7,443 nucleotides of DNA from Candidatus Methanoplasma sp. (GCA_031254265.1 JAIRUV010000065.1:1-7443), one strand, 5' to 3'; positions 1 to 6,311 are shown, counted from the first letter of the stretch. Notes: a model not told the origin generated them from the letters alone. Made by a program: numbers and translations.

Positions 1-737
1 GTATAGAATATATCGGGCAGAATGCAGAGGAATATTTCGTCCTGTTCGACATGAAGATAACATCCAGTATGATGCCCTCATCACTGCCGATAGAGCTTTC
101 CGCTTATGTCGTAGAGTACAAAGGACTGCAGCAGGATGCGAAGAAGGTAAGCACAAGCCAAAACAACACATTCGAAGGCACAAAGACCCTGGAAAGATGG
201 GACTACGGCTCAACAGACCTTCCCTGGGCGTTTGACGGTACGAAAATAACAATAAAAGCTTACATAGACCCGTCTAACGGGTTGAGATATGAGCTTGATG
301 TACCGCTTTCCGGTTATTCTCTGAAACTGCGGCTGGAGAAGTATGAACTGAAATGGCAGGATTCGTACGAGGAGTCCGACGCTGTCGGCACCGCCCTTGG
401 ATACACAGTAAAGACGGGAGGCCGCACCTATGACCGCAACATGGTATGCGTCGCCGACTGCGTCGACGGCAAGTACGGAGTGGTCTACAACCTGACGGGT
501 CTCGGCGATGAGAGTTTCGGTATGCTTTACTTTTTGTGCGACACACCCTGGGGGCTACCGGCAGATGCCGTCAGGACAGGGACGGCAGCGATAGACGGCA
601 CACCTGTCGAGAAGTGGACAGCGGATATATTGGGGATGGTGGATATGTCGTTCTATTACGACCCTGTGTCCGGGAAAGTGCACAGGTTCTTGGCGGACGA
701 GTACGGGACGCCGATCACAGGCAACCTCAAAGGATGA
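1..737 (+). CDS. Unrecognised protein, C-terminal part (gene cut by window edge)
   Basis: I do not recognise this family. The frame is open from base 3 to a TGA at 735-737, giving at least 244 residues. An in-frame ATG at 51 has no Shine-Dalgarno sequence at a workable distance (a GAGG lies about 21 nt upstream), so the true start is probably left of the window. The visible part is rich in aromatics, Gly, Asp and Thr, has no membrane helix, and contains three cysteines: two in a CVADC motif near 447-461, and one near 537. This looks like a beta-rich, possibly extracytoplasmic domain. Two stretches resemble each other: an ERW motif followed by YIDPSNG (192-287), and an EKW motif followed by YYDPVSG (609-674), suggesting a duplicated unit. 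A signal peptide or anchor, if present, would lie outside the window. The gene is convergent with the polymerase and is not in its operon. The coding call is firm; localisation is inference. Confidence 0.75.
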   Translation, partial: IEYIGQNAEEYFVLFDMKITSSMMPSSLPIELSAYVVEYKGLQQDAKKVSTSQNNTFEGTKTLERWDYGSTDLPWAFDGTKITIKAYIDPSNGLRYELDVPLSGYSLKLRLEKYELKWQDSYEESDAVGTALGYTVKTGGRTYDRNMVCVADCVDGKYGVVYNLTGLGDESFGMLYFLCDTPWGLPADAVRTGTAAIDGTPVEKWTADILGMVDMSFYYDPVSGKVHRFLADEYGTPITGNLKG

Positions 738-739
738 CG

Positions 740-776
740 CGCACGGGTGCGGTATAAACATTTTCCAACAATTTTT
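740..776 (+). terminator. Possible terminator of the left-edge gene
   Basis: Just after the stop at 737 there is a small GC-rich inverted repeat: CGCA at 740-743 pairs with TGCG at 748-751 around a CGGG loop. A T-rich stretch follows, with TTTT at 761-764 and TTTTT at 772-776. Archaeal transcription often ends at T-rich tracts, with or without a hairpin. The final T-run touches the stop codon of the convergent polymerase gene, so transcripts could overlap tail to tail. The stem is only 4 bp, so the T-runs are the stronger evidence. Confidence 0.35.
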
Positions 777-3181
777 CAGAAGAAATCCTCGAGTTTAGGG
801 CTCTTCGAGATCGGTTTTGCCGCCGGGGTCTCTTTTTTCCTCTTCTCAGTAGCGTCCCTGGCGCCGTAATTACCCTCGAAGAGGGTCATCTGCTGGCTCC
901 CCAGCATGAGGTCCTTTTCCCCCCACCCGAATACCTCTGTTATCCTGGAGGCTGTCTGAGAAAGCCTTTCGGCGTAGTACCTGTAGTCTGGCTCCCCTCC
1001 GAAACTGGCACCGCTTATGTAAGGCTCCACTTCCTGCGGCGTGATGCTGCTGTCGGTGACGATCCACGATACCTTCATACCAGGTATGAAGTCGTACCCC
1101 TTTTCGACCATCTTCTTGGCGGCCTGCACGTTGCTCATCCTTTCAGGGTTCTCGTACGAGCTCAATCCCTTACATGTCCTGGATATCACAAGGTCTGAGA
1201 TGTCCACTTTCTTGGCAAGGGTGTCTTGGATGGTCTTTTTCACCAGTGATATAGCATCATCGTTCTTTTCGTCAAGTATCTTCTCGAACAGCTCCATCAG
1301 AAGGCGGCTCTGAAGGTTGAAGGAATCCGACCTCCTTATCTCGTACCCTCTCACCAGGAGTTCCTCGTTCTTCACCGGCCATATCACCTTTCCGACATAC
1401 CTTTTCTTTTTTCCATGGGAGAAAAGAGGTTCAAGCAGCTTCTCGAACTCGAGCGTCCCCCCCTCGGTGGAGAATCTTTTCGCCATTCCCTTTCCGAAAG
1501 CTACGGAACCGTCCAGATCATCCGCGGGAGACTGCATGAACAGTGAGTCGGTATCAGAATAGATCACTGTTATGTCCTCCTTCTCCACTTCGTTGATTAT
1601 CCTCTTGACGTTGTCCCTTGCGAAAGCGGTTATCGCCGCGCCTATGTTCTTATCGGTGAATCTGTAGAAGGATGATGCGAACACTCCGTAGAATGTGTTC
1701 ATCAGCACTTTGACGGCCTCCTGAAGGCCGTTGAAGTATCTCCGTTCCGTATCGTCGGAGGCGGACCTCATCCTCTCCTTTATGCTGTCCCTTTCTCTCA
1801 TCAGGTCTTTCAGTATCTTCGGAAGGATCCCCATTCTTTTGTCGGGGGAAAGGAATCTTGCTCCCGAGGGTGCCCTGATCGTACCTTCGGGGGAAAGGGT
1901 GGTGAAACATATATTCTTGGCTATTATCAGCGAAGGGTACATGGATTTGAAGTCAAGAACACATACCCAGTGATACAATCCGGGGTTGATTGTGTGGACA
2001 TACCCCCCCTCTATATGGTCTCCCGCTTCCCTTCTCCCGGTCATGGGTACGCCCACCTTCTGTCTGTCGGCCTCCCTGATGAGGAGCGAGTCCGCAAGCT
2101 GAGATGACCCCGCATTGAGCGCATCGTCCAAGGGAAGTTTTGAGACAGTCGAAAGATCGAGCCCTCTTCTCACGGAGCCTACCTTCAAAAGTATCTTCAA
2201 AGCGAGTTCTGCATCCTTTGCGCAATATTCTATCACTTTTTCGCGGTTGTTCTTCCATTCATCGTCCATTTTCTTGGGATCGACATCAAGCTTTGACTCG
2301 CCCAGAACCTGAAACGATACCGCGTTCAGGGTCTCCTGCTTCGGACGCAGTTCCCGTTTGGCCGCCCACCAAGCATCGATCACGATCCGCCCTTTCAGTC
2401 TCCAGAACCTCTCGTTGACGACACGGGGCTGTCCGAGGTCCCTGCCCCAGGGCAAGGCGTCCTTCATCTTAATGGCAAGCGATCTATCCAGGATCTTCCT
2501 GATATCATAGTTGTCGATGTTGTATCCCGTGATGATATCTGGGTCTTCCTTCCTTATCAGTTCTGCGAACTTGGATATGATGTCCTTCTCGTTGCCGGTC
2601 AGAGGCTCGCAGTTCCTGTAGACGCCGTCCTCCTCCACCACTGAGCATATGGTGTAGATGAAATCATGCTCGATGCTGTTCTCTAGGTCGAAGGAAAGGA
2701 ACCTCAGGCCCGGGTCGAAGGATTCAATATTCTCGAAAGAGGACATCCTCATTATTATGTCTGTCACATACGGGCCGGCAGTGATCTCTCCGGTGACCCT
2801 TATGCAGGATCCCATGTCGTGGTCGTAGACGAACCTGTGGTGGAAAGGGATGTCAGCCGCAAGCACTGTGTACCCCTTCTTCCTCCACTCGTTGCGGTAG
2901 TCAGGGACCTTCCACGGATACTTCACGGTCGCTCTGAGCACATCGTGGTAGGATCCTTTGTAGAATAAGCTGTCGTGCTCGGTCCTCAGCACTTCCGGAT
3001 CCCTTTTCAAAACCTTCTCGGTATCCTCTCGGGGGTCAACGATGAAGAAATAAGGGTCGAACCCTTTATACAGGATGGTAATGGACTTCTTGTCCCTTGT
3101 CTTGCCGAACAGCTCCACGTTCACGTCACCGTTCTCGTCGTTGCTGTATGATGCCGTTAAGAGCCTTACATCCATCTCCAT
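776..3181 (-). CDS. polB: Family-B DNA polymerase with 3'-5' proofreading exonuclease
   Basis: This replicative-type DNA polymerase has 801 residues, a normal length for archaeal family B without an intein. The N-terminal domain keeps the DIPF segment (residues 110-113) that forms part of the archaeal uracil-sensing pocket. All three exonuclease motifs are intact: Exo I D165/E167, Exo II YNIDNYD (220-226) and Exo III YCAKD (319-323). Polymerase motif A is DFKSMYPS (410-417), motif B is K491 to YG (498-499), motif C is YSDTDS (541-546), and KKRY lies at 592-595. Both activities therefore look functional. After the thumb comes QQMTLFEG (763-770) at the position of the usual PCNA-interacting peptide, then a Lys/Ala/Pro-rich tail ending in KLEDFF, a second PIP-like motif. 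The ATG at 3181 is favoured by GTGATC two bases upstream; an in-frame ATG at 3175 is an alternative. The gene starts 4 bp after the YchF-like GTPase gene ends, implying co-transcription. Confidence 0.97.
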   Translation of the reverse strand: MEMDVRLLTASYSNDENGDVNVELFGKTRDKKSITILYKGFDPYFFIVDPREDTEKVLKRDPEVLRTEHDSLFYKGSYHDVLRATVKYPWKVPDYRNEWRKKGYTVLAADIPFHHRFVYDHDMGSCIRVTGEITAGPYVTDIIMRMSSFENIESFDPGLRFLSFDLENSIEHDFIYTICSVVEEDGVYRNCEPLTGNEKDIISKFAELIRKEDPDIITGYNIDNYDIRKILDRSLAIKMKDALPWGRDLGQPRVVNERFWRLKGRIVIDAWWAAKRELRPKQETLNAVSFQVLGESKLDVDPKKMDDEWKNNREKVIEYCAKDAELALKILLKVGSVRRGLDLSTVSKLPLDDALNAGSSQLADSLLIREADRQKVGVPMTGRREAGDHIEGGYVHTINPGLYHWVCVLDFKSMYPSLIIAKNICFTTLSPEGTIRAPSGARFLSPDKRMGILPKILKDLMRERDSIKERMRSASDDTERRYFNGLQEAVKVLMNTFYGVFASSFYRFTDKNIGAAITAFARDNVKRIINEVEKEDITVIYSDTDSLFMQSPADDLDGSVAFGKGMAKRFSTEGGTLEFEKLLEPLFSHGKKKRYVGKVIWPVKNEELLVRGYEIRRSDSFNLQSRLLMELFEKILDEKNDDAISLVKKTIQDTLAKKVDISDLVISRTCKGLSSYENPERMSNVQAAKKMVEKGYDFIPGMKVSWIVTDSSITPQEVEPYISGASFGGEPDYRYYAERLSQTASRITEVFGWGEKDLMLGSQQMTLFEGNYGARDATEKRKKETPAAKPISKSPKLEDFF
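1073..1091. repeat. 19-nt near-perfect palindrome inside polB
   Basis: Bases 1073-1081 (CTTCATACC) are the exact reverse complement of 1083-1091 (GGTATGAAG), with one central A at 1082. It falls within the codons for the conserved FIPGMK segment of the polymerase thumb, so the protein sequence may largely dictate it. A regulatory function is not supported by position. Confidence 0.5.
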
Positions 3182-3183
3182 AT

Positions 3184-3189
3184 GATCAC
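3184..3189 (-). promoter_or_regulatory. Ribosome binding site of polB overlapping the upstream stop codon
   Basis: On the minus strand the sequence GTGATC lies two bases before the polB ATG. It matches the part of the archaeal Shine-Dalgarno consensus that pairs with GATCAC near the 16S rRNA 3' end. It contains the TGA stop (3188-3186) of the upstream GTPase gene, which suggests translational coupling and supports the ATG at 3181 as the start. Confidence 0.65.
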
Positions 3190-4373
3190 TTGTTCGCTAC
3201 TATCCGGATTATGTCCCCGTCCTGCAGTACATAGTCCGCGCCGACAGTTCTTTTTGTCTTAGCGTTGACAGCCCTTATGAACTTGTCCCCGAGTTCCGTA
3301 TGAACTTTGTACGCAAGGTCCTTGGCAGTCGAGCCTCTGGGCATGAGCATGCAGTCGGGAAGTACCCTTCCGAAATGGTCCGTGTATTTTGATTCATCTT
3401 CAACTGGATAAACGGCTATCAGGTCCAATATCCTGAACACGCAGCCCTCGAGACAGCTCTGGACCCCGGTTCCGTTATGTTTTTTCATTTTTTCAGCCAT
3501 ATACTCCAGAGCCTTCTTCTGCCCTTCGTTCAATGCGACGCCCGGCCTTACGGTGAAGGAAGGATCCCCCGGAACATAGTCTATCAGTCCCGCCGCGGCG
3601 GCTTTTTTAAGGGCCAGCTCGGTCTCCGCAAGGGTGGGGATGGCTGCATCTCCCATCTTCATAATTTTGTCAAGGTTCTCTGCCGGCGAGATATCGGCCT
3701 TGTTCATTGCGATTATCATGGGTTTGGAGACCTCCCTGATCCTGGTGCACAGTGCCAGAAGGCCCGTGTCATCCCAATTTGTAGGGTCGGCAGGGAGAGG
3801 AGCATGTCTCAGGGCATCCTTGATCTGCCCCTCTGTCACGTTCAGCCCCGCAAGCCTCTCCTGGAGGATGGTCTCCGGCTTACTGCCTTGCATCTTTGCC
3901 TGTCTGGCTATTTTGCTCAGGCCGTTCTTTATTATCTCCCTCATCCAGAGGGCTATCTCTTTCCTCAGGAACGCCACGTCCTCGGAGGGATCGTATCTTC
4001 CTGGGTCGATGACATTCCCTTCTATGTCGGTCGTACCGCTTGCGTCCACAACGTTGATGAACGCATCCGCTTGCCGGAGGTCGTCCAGGAACTTATTCCC
4101 CAGGCCTTTTCCCTCCCAGGCATCTGGAACCAGGCCGGCGACATCCAGCAGTTCGATGGGCACCATCCTCGTTCCGTTAATGCATGCGGAGTTGTTCGGC
4201 ACGCATTGAACATCCAGGCTCTTGCATGGGCAAGGTGTCCTGACGTAAGCGATACCTTTGTTGGGTTCGATGGTGGTAAAAGGATAGTTAGCGATCTCTA
4301 CAGGCGCCATCGTCGCGGCGCCGAAGAACGTCGATTTCCCAACATTAGGTTTTCCTACTATGCCAACCTGCAT
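3186..4373 (-). CDS. YchF/Obg-like translation-factor GTPase with TGS domain
   Basis: This P-loop GTPase of the archaeal YchF/OLA1-like branch of the Obg family is expected to be cytosolic and ribosome-associated; its exact cellular role is poorly defined. With the ATG at 4373 it has 395 residues, a normal length. G1 is GKPNVGKS (7-14), the G2-type threonines lie at 33-34, G3 is DVAG (77-80) and G4 is NKAD (224-227). A canonical NKxD suggests GTP rather than the ATP preference of bacterial YchF and human OLA1, where this motif is altered. The LVPDAWEGKGLGNKFLDDLR stretch after G3 is a family hallmark. A C-terminal TGS domain ends in DYVLQDGDIIRI (380-391). Four cysteines (48, 50, 57, 64) cluster between G2 and G3. 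A TTG at 4382 would add three residues, but ATG fits the family start MxxGIVGxPNVGKS. It is first in a unit with polB. Confidence 0.95.
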   Translation of the reverse strand: MQVGIVGKPNVGKSTFFGAATMAPVEIANYPFTTIEPNKGIAYVRTPCPCKSLDVQCVPNNSACINGTRMVPIELLDVAGLVPDAWEGKGLGNKFLDDLRQADAFINVVDASGTTDIEGNVIDPGRYDPSEDVAFLRKEIALWMREIIKNGLSKIARQAKMQGSKPETILQERLAGLNVTEGQIKDALRHAPLPADPTNWDDTGLLALCTRIREVSKPMIIAMNKADISPAENLDKIMKMGDAAIPTLAETELALKKAAAAGLIDYVPGDPSFTVRPGVALNEGQKKALEYMAEKMKKHNGTGVQSCLEGCVFRILDLIAVYPVEDESKYTDHFGRVLPDCMLMPRGSTAKDLAYKVHTELGDKFIRAVNAKTKRTVGADYVLQDGDIIRIVANK

Positions 4374-4402
4374 ATGATCCAATCTGTATAGGGTTCAGGT
4401 TG

Positions 4403-4410
4403 TTATACGT
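4403..4410 (-). promoter_or_regulatory. Weak TATA-like element upstream of the GTPase-polB unit
   Basis: The minus strand reads ACGTATAA about 33 nt before the ATG at 4373, preceded by AGTAA. With the usual archaeal TATA-to-start-site distance of roughly 26 nt, transcription would begin about 7 nt before the start codon, leaving little room for a Shine-Dalgarno. The match to consensus is mediocre; another AT-rich candidate, AAATATC, lies near 4458-4464. The spacer itself and the change of gene context support a promoter somewhere here. Confidence 0.35.
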
Positions 4411-4426
4411 TTACTGATCTCGATGA

Positions 4427-4450
4427 AAAGGCGAAAGGGGACGGACCCCC
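4427..4450 (-). terminator. Hairpin plus T-rich tract after the membrane-protein gene
   Basis: On the minus strand GGGG (4449-4446) and CCCC (4440-4437) can pair around a TCCGT loop. TTTCGCCTTTT follows immediately, down to 4427. This lies about 35 nt past the TAA of the four-helix membrane protein gene and upstream of the GTPase gene, which is the right place to end the former's transcript. The stem is short and the T-run is interrupted, so the call is tentative. Confidence 0.4.
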
Positions 4451-4484
4451 ATAAGAGATATTTGTAAGGGATTTAGTCGCGCTC

Positions 4485-4895
4485 TTACACTCCGAAGAAC
4501 TCTTTGACCTTCGGACGGAAGAGATAATACAGTATCAGTATGGAGATGATCAGAGATATTATGAACGAAGCACCTATCGACACTTCCCCATCGACGACCA
4601 TCATTATGAGCGAGATTATCGAAGCGATCACGGCCAATACATACAATATGACAGCTATGTACCACATGATGGTCCATCCGCTCCATATCCCTATTCCTAT
4701 TATCAGAGAAATGATGCCCACCGCAATCAATCCGAATCCGAGAATGTCTACGATGTCTCCGACGATGCCAAAATCCAAATCCGCAACTATTTCTGTGAAC
4801 GCTAATCCAAGCCCCGCGATTATTATCACTATTGACCCGATTATCGTCAACAGGCCGATTATTGCGACCAATATTGGTCTGCTTTTGTCTGCCAT
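4485..4895 (-). CDS. Small four-helix integral membrane protein, function unknown
   Basis: I cannot assign a function. The 136-residue product is almost entirely hydrophobic, with four predicted membrane spans near residues 8-33, 48-70, 73-101 and 107-126. A short acidic segment (residues 35-50) separates spans 1 and 2. Positive charges at the N-terminus (K4, R6) and in the C-terminal tail RPKVKEFFGV suggest both ends face the cytoplasm. A YYLFRPxVKxFFG-type ending recalls other small uncharacterised archaeal and bacterial membrane proteins, but that is memory of a pattern, not a search. No charged residue lies within the spans to suggest a transporter. The gene stands alone between two spacers, with its own TATA box and a candidate terminator, so it is probably monocistronic. 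It is rich in Ile/Leu codons ending in A or T, giving it a lower G+C than its neighbours. Confidence 0.85.
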   Translation of the reverse strand: MADKSRPILVAIIGLLTIIGSIVIIIAGLGLAFTEIVADLDFGIVGDIVDILGFGLIAVGIISLIIGIGIWSGWTIMWYIAVILYVLAVIASIISLIMMVVDGEVSIGASFIISLIISILILYYLFRPKVKEFFGV

Positions 4896-4917
4896 AGTGT
4901 TCTATCCCTAGCTTAGC

Positions 4918-4925
4918 TTATATAG
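4918..4925 (-). promoter_or_regulatory. TATA box of the membrane-protein gene
   Basis: The minus strand reads GAAAG then CTATATAA, a good archaeal TATA box with a purine-rich BRE-like flank (4930-4926). Its centre is about 26-27 nt from the A of the ATG at 4895, so the transcript should start at or very near the start codon, predicting a leaderless or nearly leaderless mRNA. No strong Shine-Dalgarno precedes the ATG, which agrees. AGCTA occurs three times here (4927-4923, 4918-4914, 4913-4909). Confidence 0.65.
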
Positions 4926-4933
4926 CTTTCCCG

Positions 4934-4966
4934 AATAAAAGATATGTAAAGTTAGTAAATTACCTA
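4934..4966 (-). terminator. T-rich tract downstream of ksgA, possible terminator
   Basis: After the ksgA TGA (4969-4967) the minus strand is AT-rich and contains TTTTATT at 4940-4934. No hairpin is evident. Archaeal RNA polymerase can terminate at such T-rich tracts without a stem, and the next gene has its own promoter immediately downstream. Weak evidence. Confidence 0.3.
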
Positions 4967-5761
4967 TCAAGGCCGCCGCAGATGCTGCGCTATTGAGTCG
5001 GCAATCTCCCCGATCTCAGCCGGCCTGAGGTCCTCGATCCTCGAGTCAAGGAATGGTATGTCCCAACCGTCCTTGATCAGATCCGCTCTTTTTAGAGAGG
5101 TGCCGATCTTCTTTCTTCTGTGGTTGAAGGCGATCTCGGTCACTATGAAGAACAGTTCTTCACTGATGACACCGAAAGGAGCGGGCCTGGGCACGATCTC
5201 GACGACAGCGGAATCCACCTTCGGCTGAGGCTTGAATCTTGAACGCGGCACATTTTCCAGCAGTCTGCAGTCGGCTTTGTAGAACAGATTGACCGTCAGT
5301 CTGGAATAATCGGGGCTTCCCACATCCGCGGTCATGCGGTCCGCGAACTCCCTTTGCACCATCACTACTGCCTTCCGGAAATCGTAATCAAGGAGCTTGA
5401 ATATTATTGGCGTGGATACACTGTACGGCAGATTGCTGACGAACACATCGAATGGCGGGAATGGGACCTTTACGGCATCCCCTCTGATCAGACGCAGTCG
5501 GTCCCCGTATGTTCTCTGAATATAGTCGGACAGGGTATCGTCTATCTCTATGCATGTGACATCGCCGGAACGTTCGACGAGTCTGGACGTAAGTATGCCC
5601 AGCCCCGGACCCACCTCGAGCACCCTGTCCTTTTCGGATATGCCGGCAAAACCTACCTGGCGGTCGGCGACCCTGCCATCAATGAGAAAATTCTGCCCCT
5701 TGCTCTTTCTGGGGACAACGCCGGTCTCGGCCATCAGTCTGCCGGTCTCTTCTCTGCTCAT
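4967..5761 (-). CDS. ksgA: KsgA/Dim1 16S rRNA adenine N6,N6-dimethyltransferase
   Basis: This enzyme transfers methyl groups from S-adenosylmethionine to two adjacent adenines in the 3'-terminal helix of 16S rRNA during small-subunit maturation. The product has 264 residues, typical of the family. The N-terminal GQNFL lies at 22-26, SAM-binding motif I is EVGPGLG (49-55), the ribose-contacting acidic residue is E72 in IEID, motif II is GDAV (94-97), and the catalytic motif IV is NLPYS (110-114). The substrate-side segment FKPQPKVDSA (176-185) and the C-terminal FNHRRKKI (212-219) are conserved. The ATG at 5761 overlaps the stop of the DUF655 gene as ATGA. No good Shine-Dalgarno precedes it, so translation likely depends on ribosomes finishing the upstream gene. 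It is the last gene of the pus10 to ksgA block, and the family assignment is firm. Confidence 0.97.
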   Translation of the reverse strand: MSREETGRLMAETGVVPRKSKGQNFLIDGRVADRQVGFAGISEKDRVLEVGPGLGILTSRLVERSGDVTCIEIDDTLSDYIQRTYGDRLRLIRGDAVKVPFPPFDVFVSNLPYSVSTPIIFKLLDYDFRKAVVMVQREFADRMTADVGSPDYSRLTVNLFYKADCRLLENVPRSRFKPQPKVDSAVVEIVPRPAPFGVISEELFFIVTEIAFNHRRKKIGTSLKRADLIKDGWDIPFLDSRIEDLRPAEIGEIADSIAQHLRRP

Positions 5762-6306
5762 TTGGACACGAAGAGGTAGCGCTTCATGCTGTTGTCTTTC
5801 AGCTCCAGTACTATGCGTGCGGTGACAAGTTTCTCAGGGGTCTTGACCTGCGCGCGTGTGCTGAGGTCCTTGAAATCCTTGAAGGGACCATTCTTCGTGC
5901 GCTCCTCAAGTATCGCGGTCATGGTCTTCTTGCCGAGGCCAGGAAGCTCTTCCAGCAGGTGTTTTCTCATCGAGATCGGTTCAGCCTCATTGAAGAACCG
6001 TATGAACCTGAGCTGGTTGGTCAGAACGATCTCGGTGACGCAATAGTCCAGCTCCGCCACCGCACCGTGCGTAAGCTCGGACGGCCCGATGCGCCTCTTC
6101 ACGTGGTCGATGATGTTCCTTTTCGCAGGATCCTTTCCTATGTAGACCCTCTCGCCGATGTTGATCACGGCGGTCGGTTTCGGGACAAGCTCGAAGAGTT
6201 TGAACTCCTCATCTCCTAACGCGTAGCACAGCGGCTCTTTCTTCGCGTAATTGCCGCTAGGCACGCCCTGCGACAAGTAATCCAGTATGTAAGCGAACTC
6301 CTCCAC
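5758..6306 (-). CDS. DUF655 family predicted RNA-binding protein
   Basis: This archaeal protein of 182 residues belongs to the DUF655 (COG1491) family. The opening EEFAYILDYLSQG and the GERVYIGKDP segment (51-60) are family hallmarks. The N-terminal half resembles a small beta-barrel nucleic-acid-binding domain. The C-terminal half has a helix-hairpin-helix signature LLEELPGLGKKTMTAILEER (117-136), which usually contacts nucleic-acid backbone. The function is not established; its constant placement beside rpo4, rpl21e and ksgA suggests a role in rRNA or ribosome handling, which is inference. It starts with GTG at 6306, chosen because it matches the family N-terminus and because GAGGGG lies five bases upstream. 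Its stop overlaps the ksgA start by 4 nt, and rpo4 ends 23 bp upstream. Confidence 0.93.
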   Translation of the reverse strand: MEEFAYILDYLSQGVPSGNYAKKEPLCYALGDEEFKLFELVPKPTAVINIGERVYIGKDPAKRNIIDHVKRRIGPSELTHGAVAELDYCVTEIVLTNQLRFIRFFNEAEPISMRKHLLEELPGLGKKTMTAILEERTKNGPFKDFKDLSTRAQVKTPEKLVTARIVLELKDNSMKRYLFVSK

Positions 6307-6311
6307 CGTAA

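Noticed and set aside
776..3181. Intein in the polymerase gene
   Set aside because: Archaeal polB genes often carry inteins at motifs A, B or C, but all three motifs here are uninterrupted and the length is normal.
3634..4209. Second plus-strand open frame opposite the GTPase gene, with hydrophobic stretches
   Set aside because: Shadow frame; the hydrophobic runs are reverse complements of polar codons in the GTPase.
4374..4382. TTG start adding three residues to the GTPase
   Set aside because: The ATG at 4373 fits the family N-terminus exactly, and the TTG has no ribosome binding site.
3477..4391. Plus-strand open frame of 304 codons opposite the YchF-like GTPase gene
   Set aside because: It lies antisense to a gene with complete GTPase motifs, has no recognisable domain, and its length is explained by codon bias of the real gene leaving the opposite frame open.
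4540..4911. Plus-strand open frame of 123 codons opposite the membrane-protein gene
   Set aside because: The translation is a low-complexity Ile/Met/Pro/Asn shadow of Ile/Leu codons on the other strand. The minus-strand gene has a clear TATA box and plausible topology.
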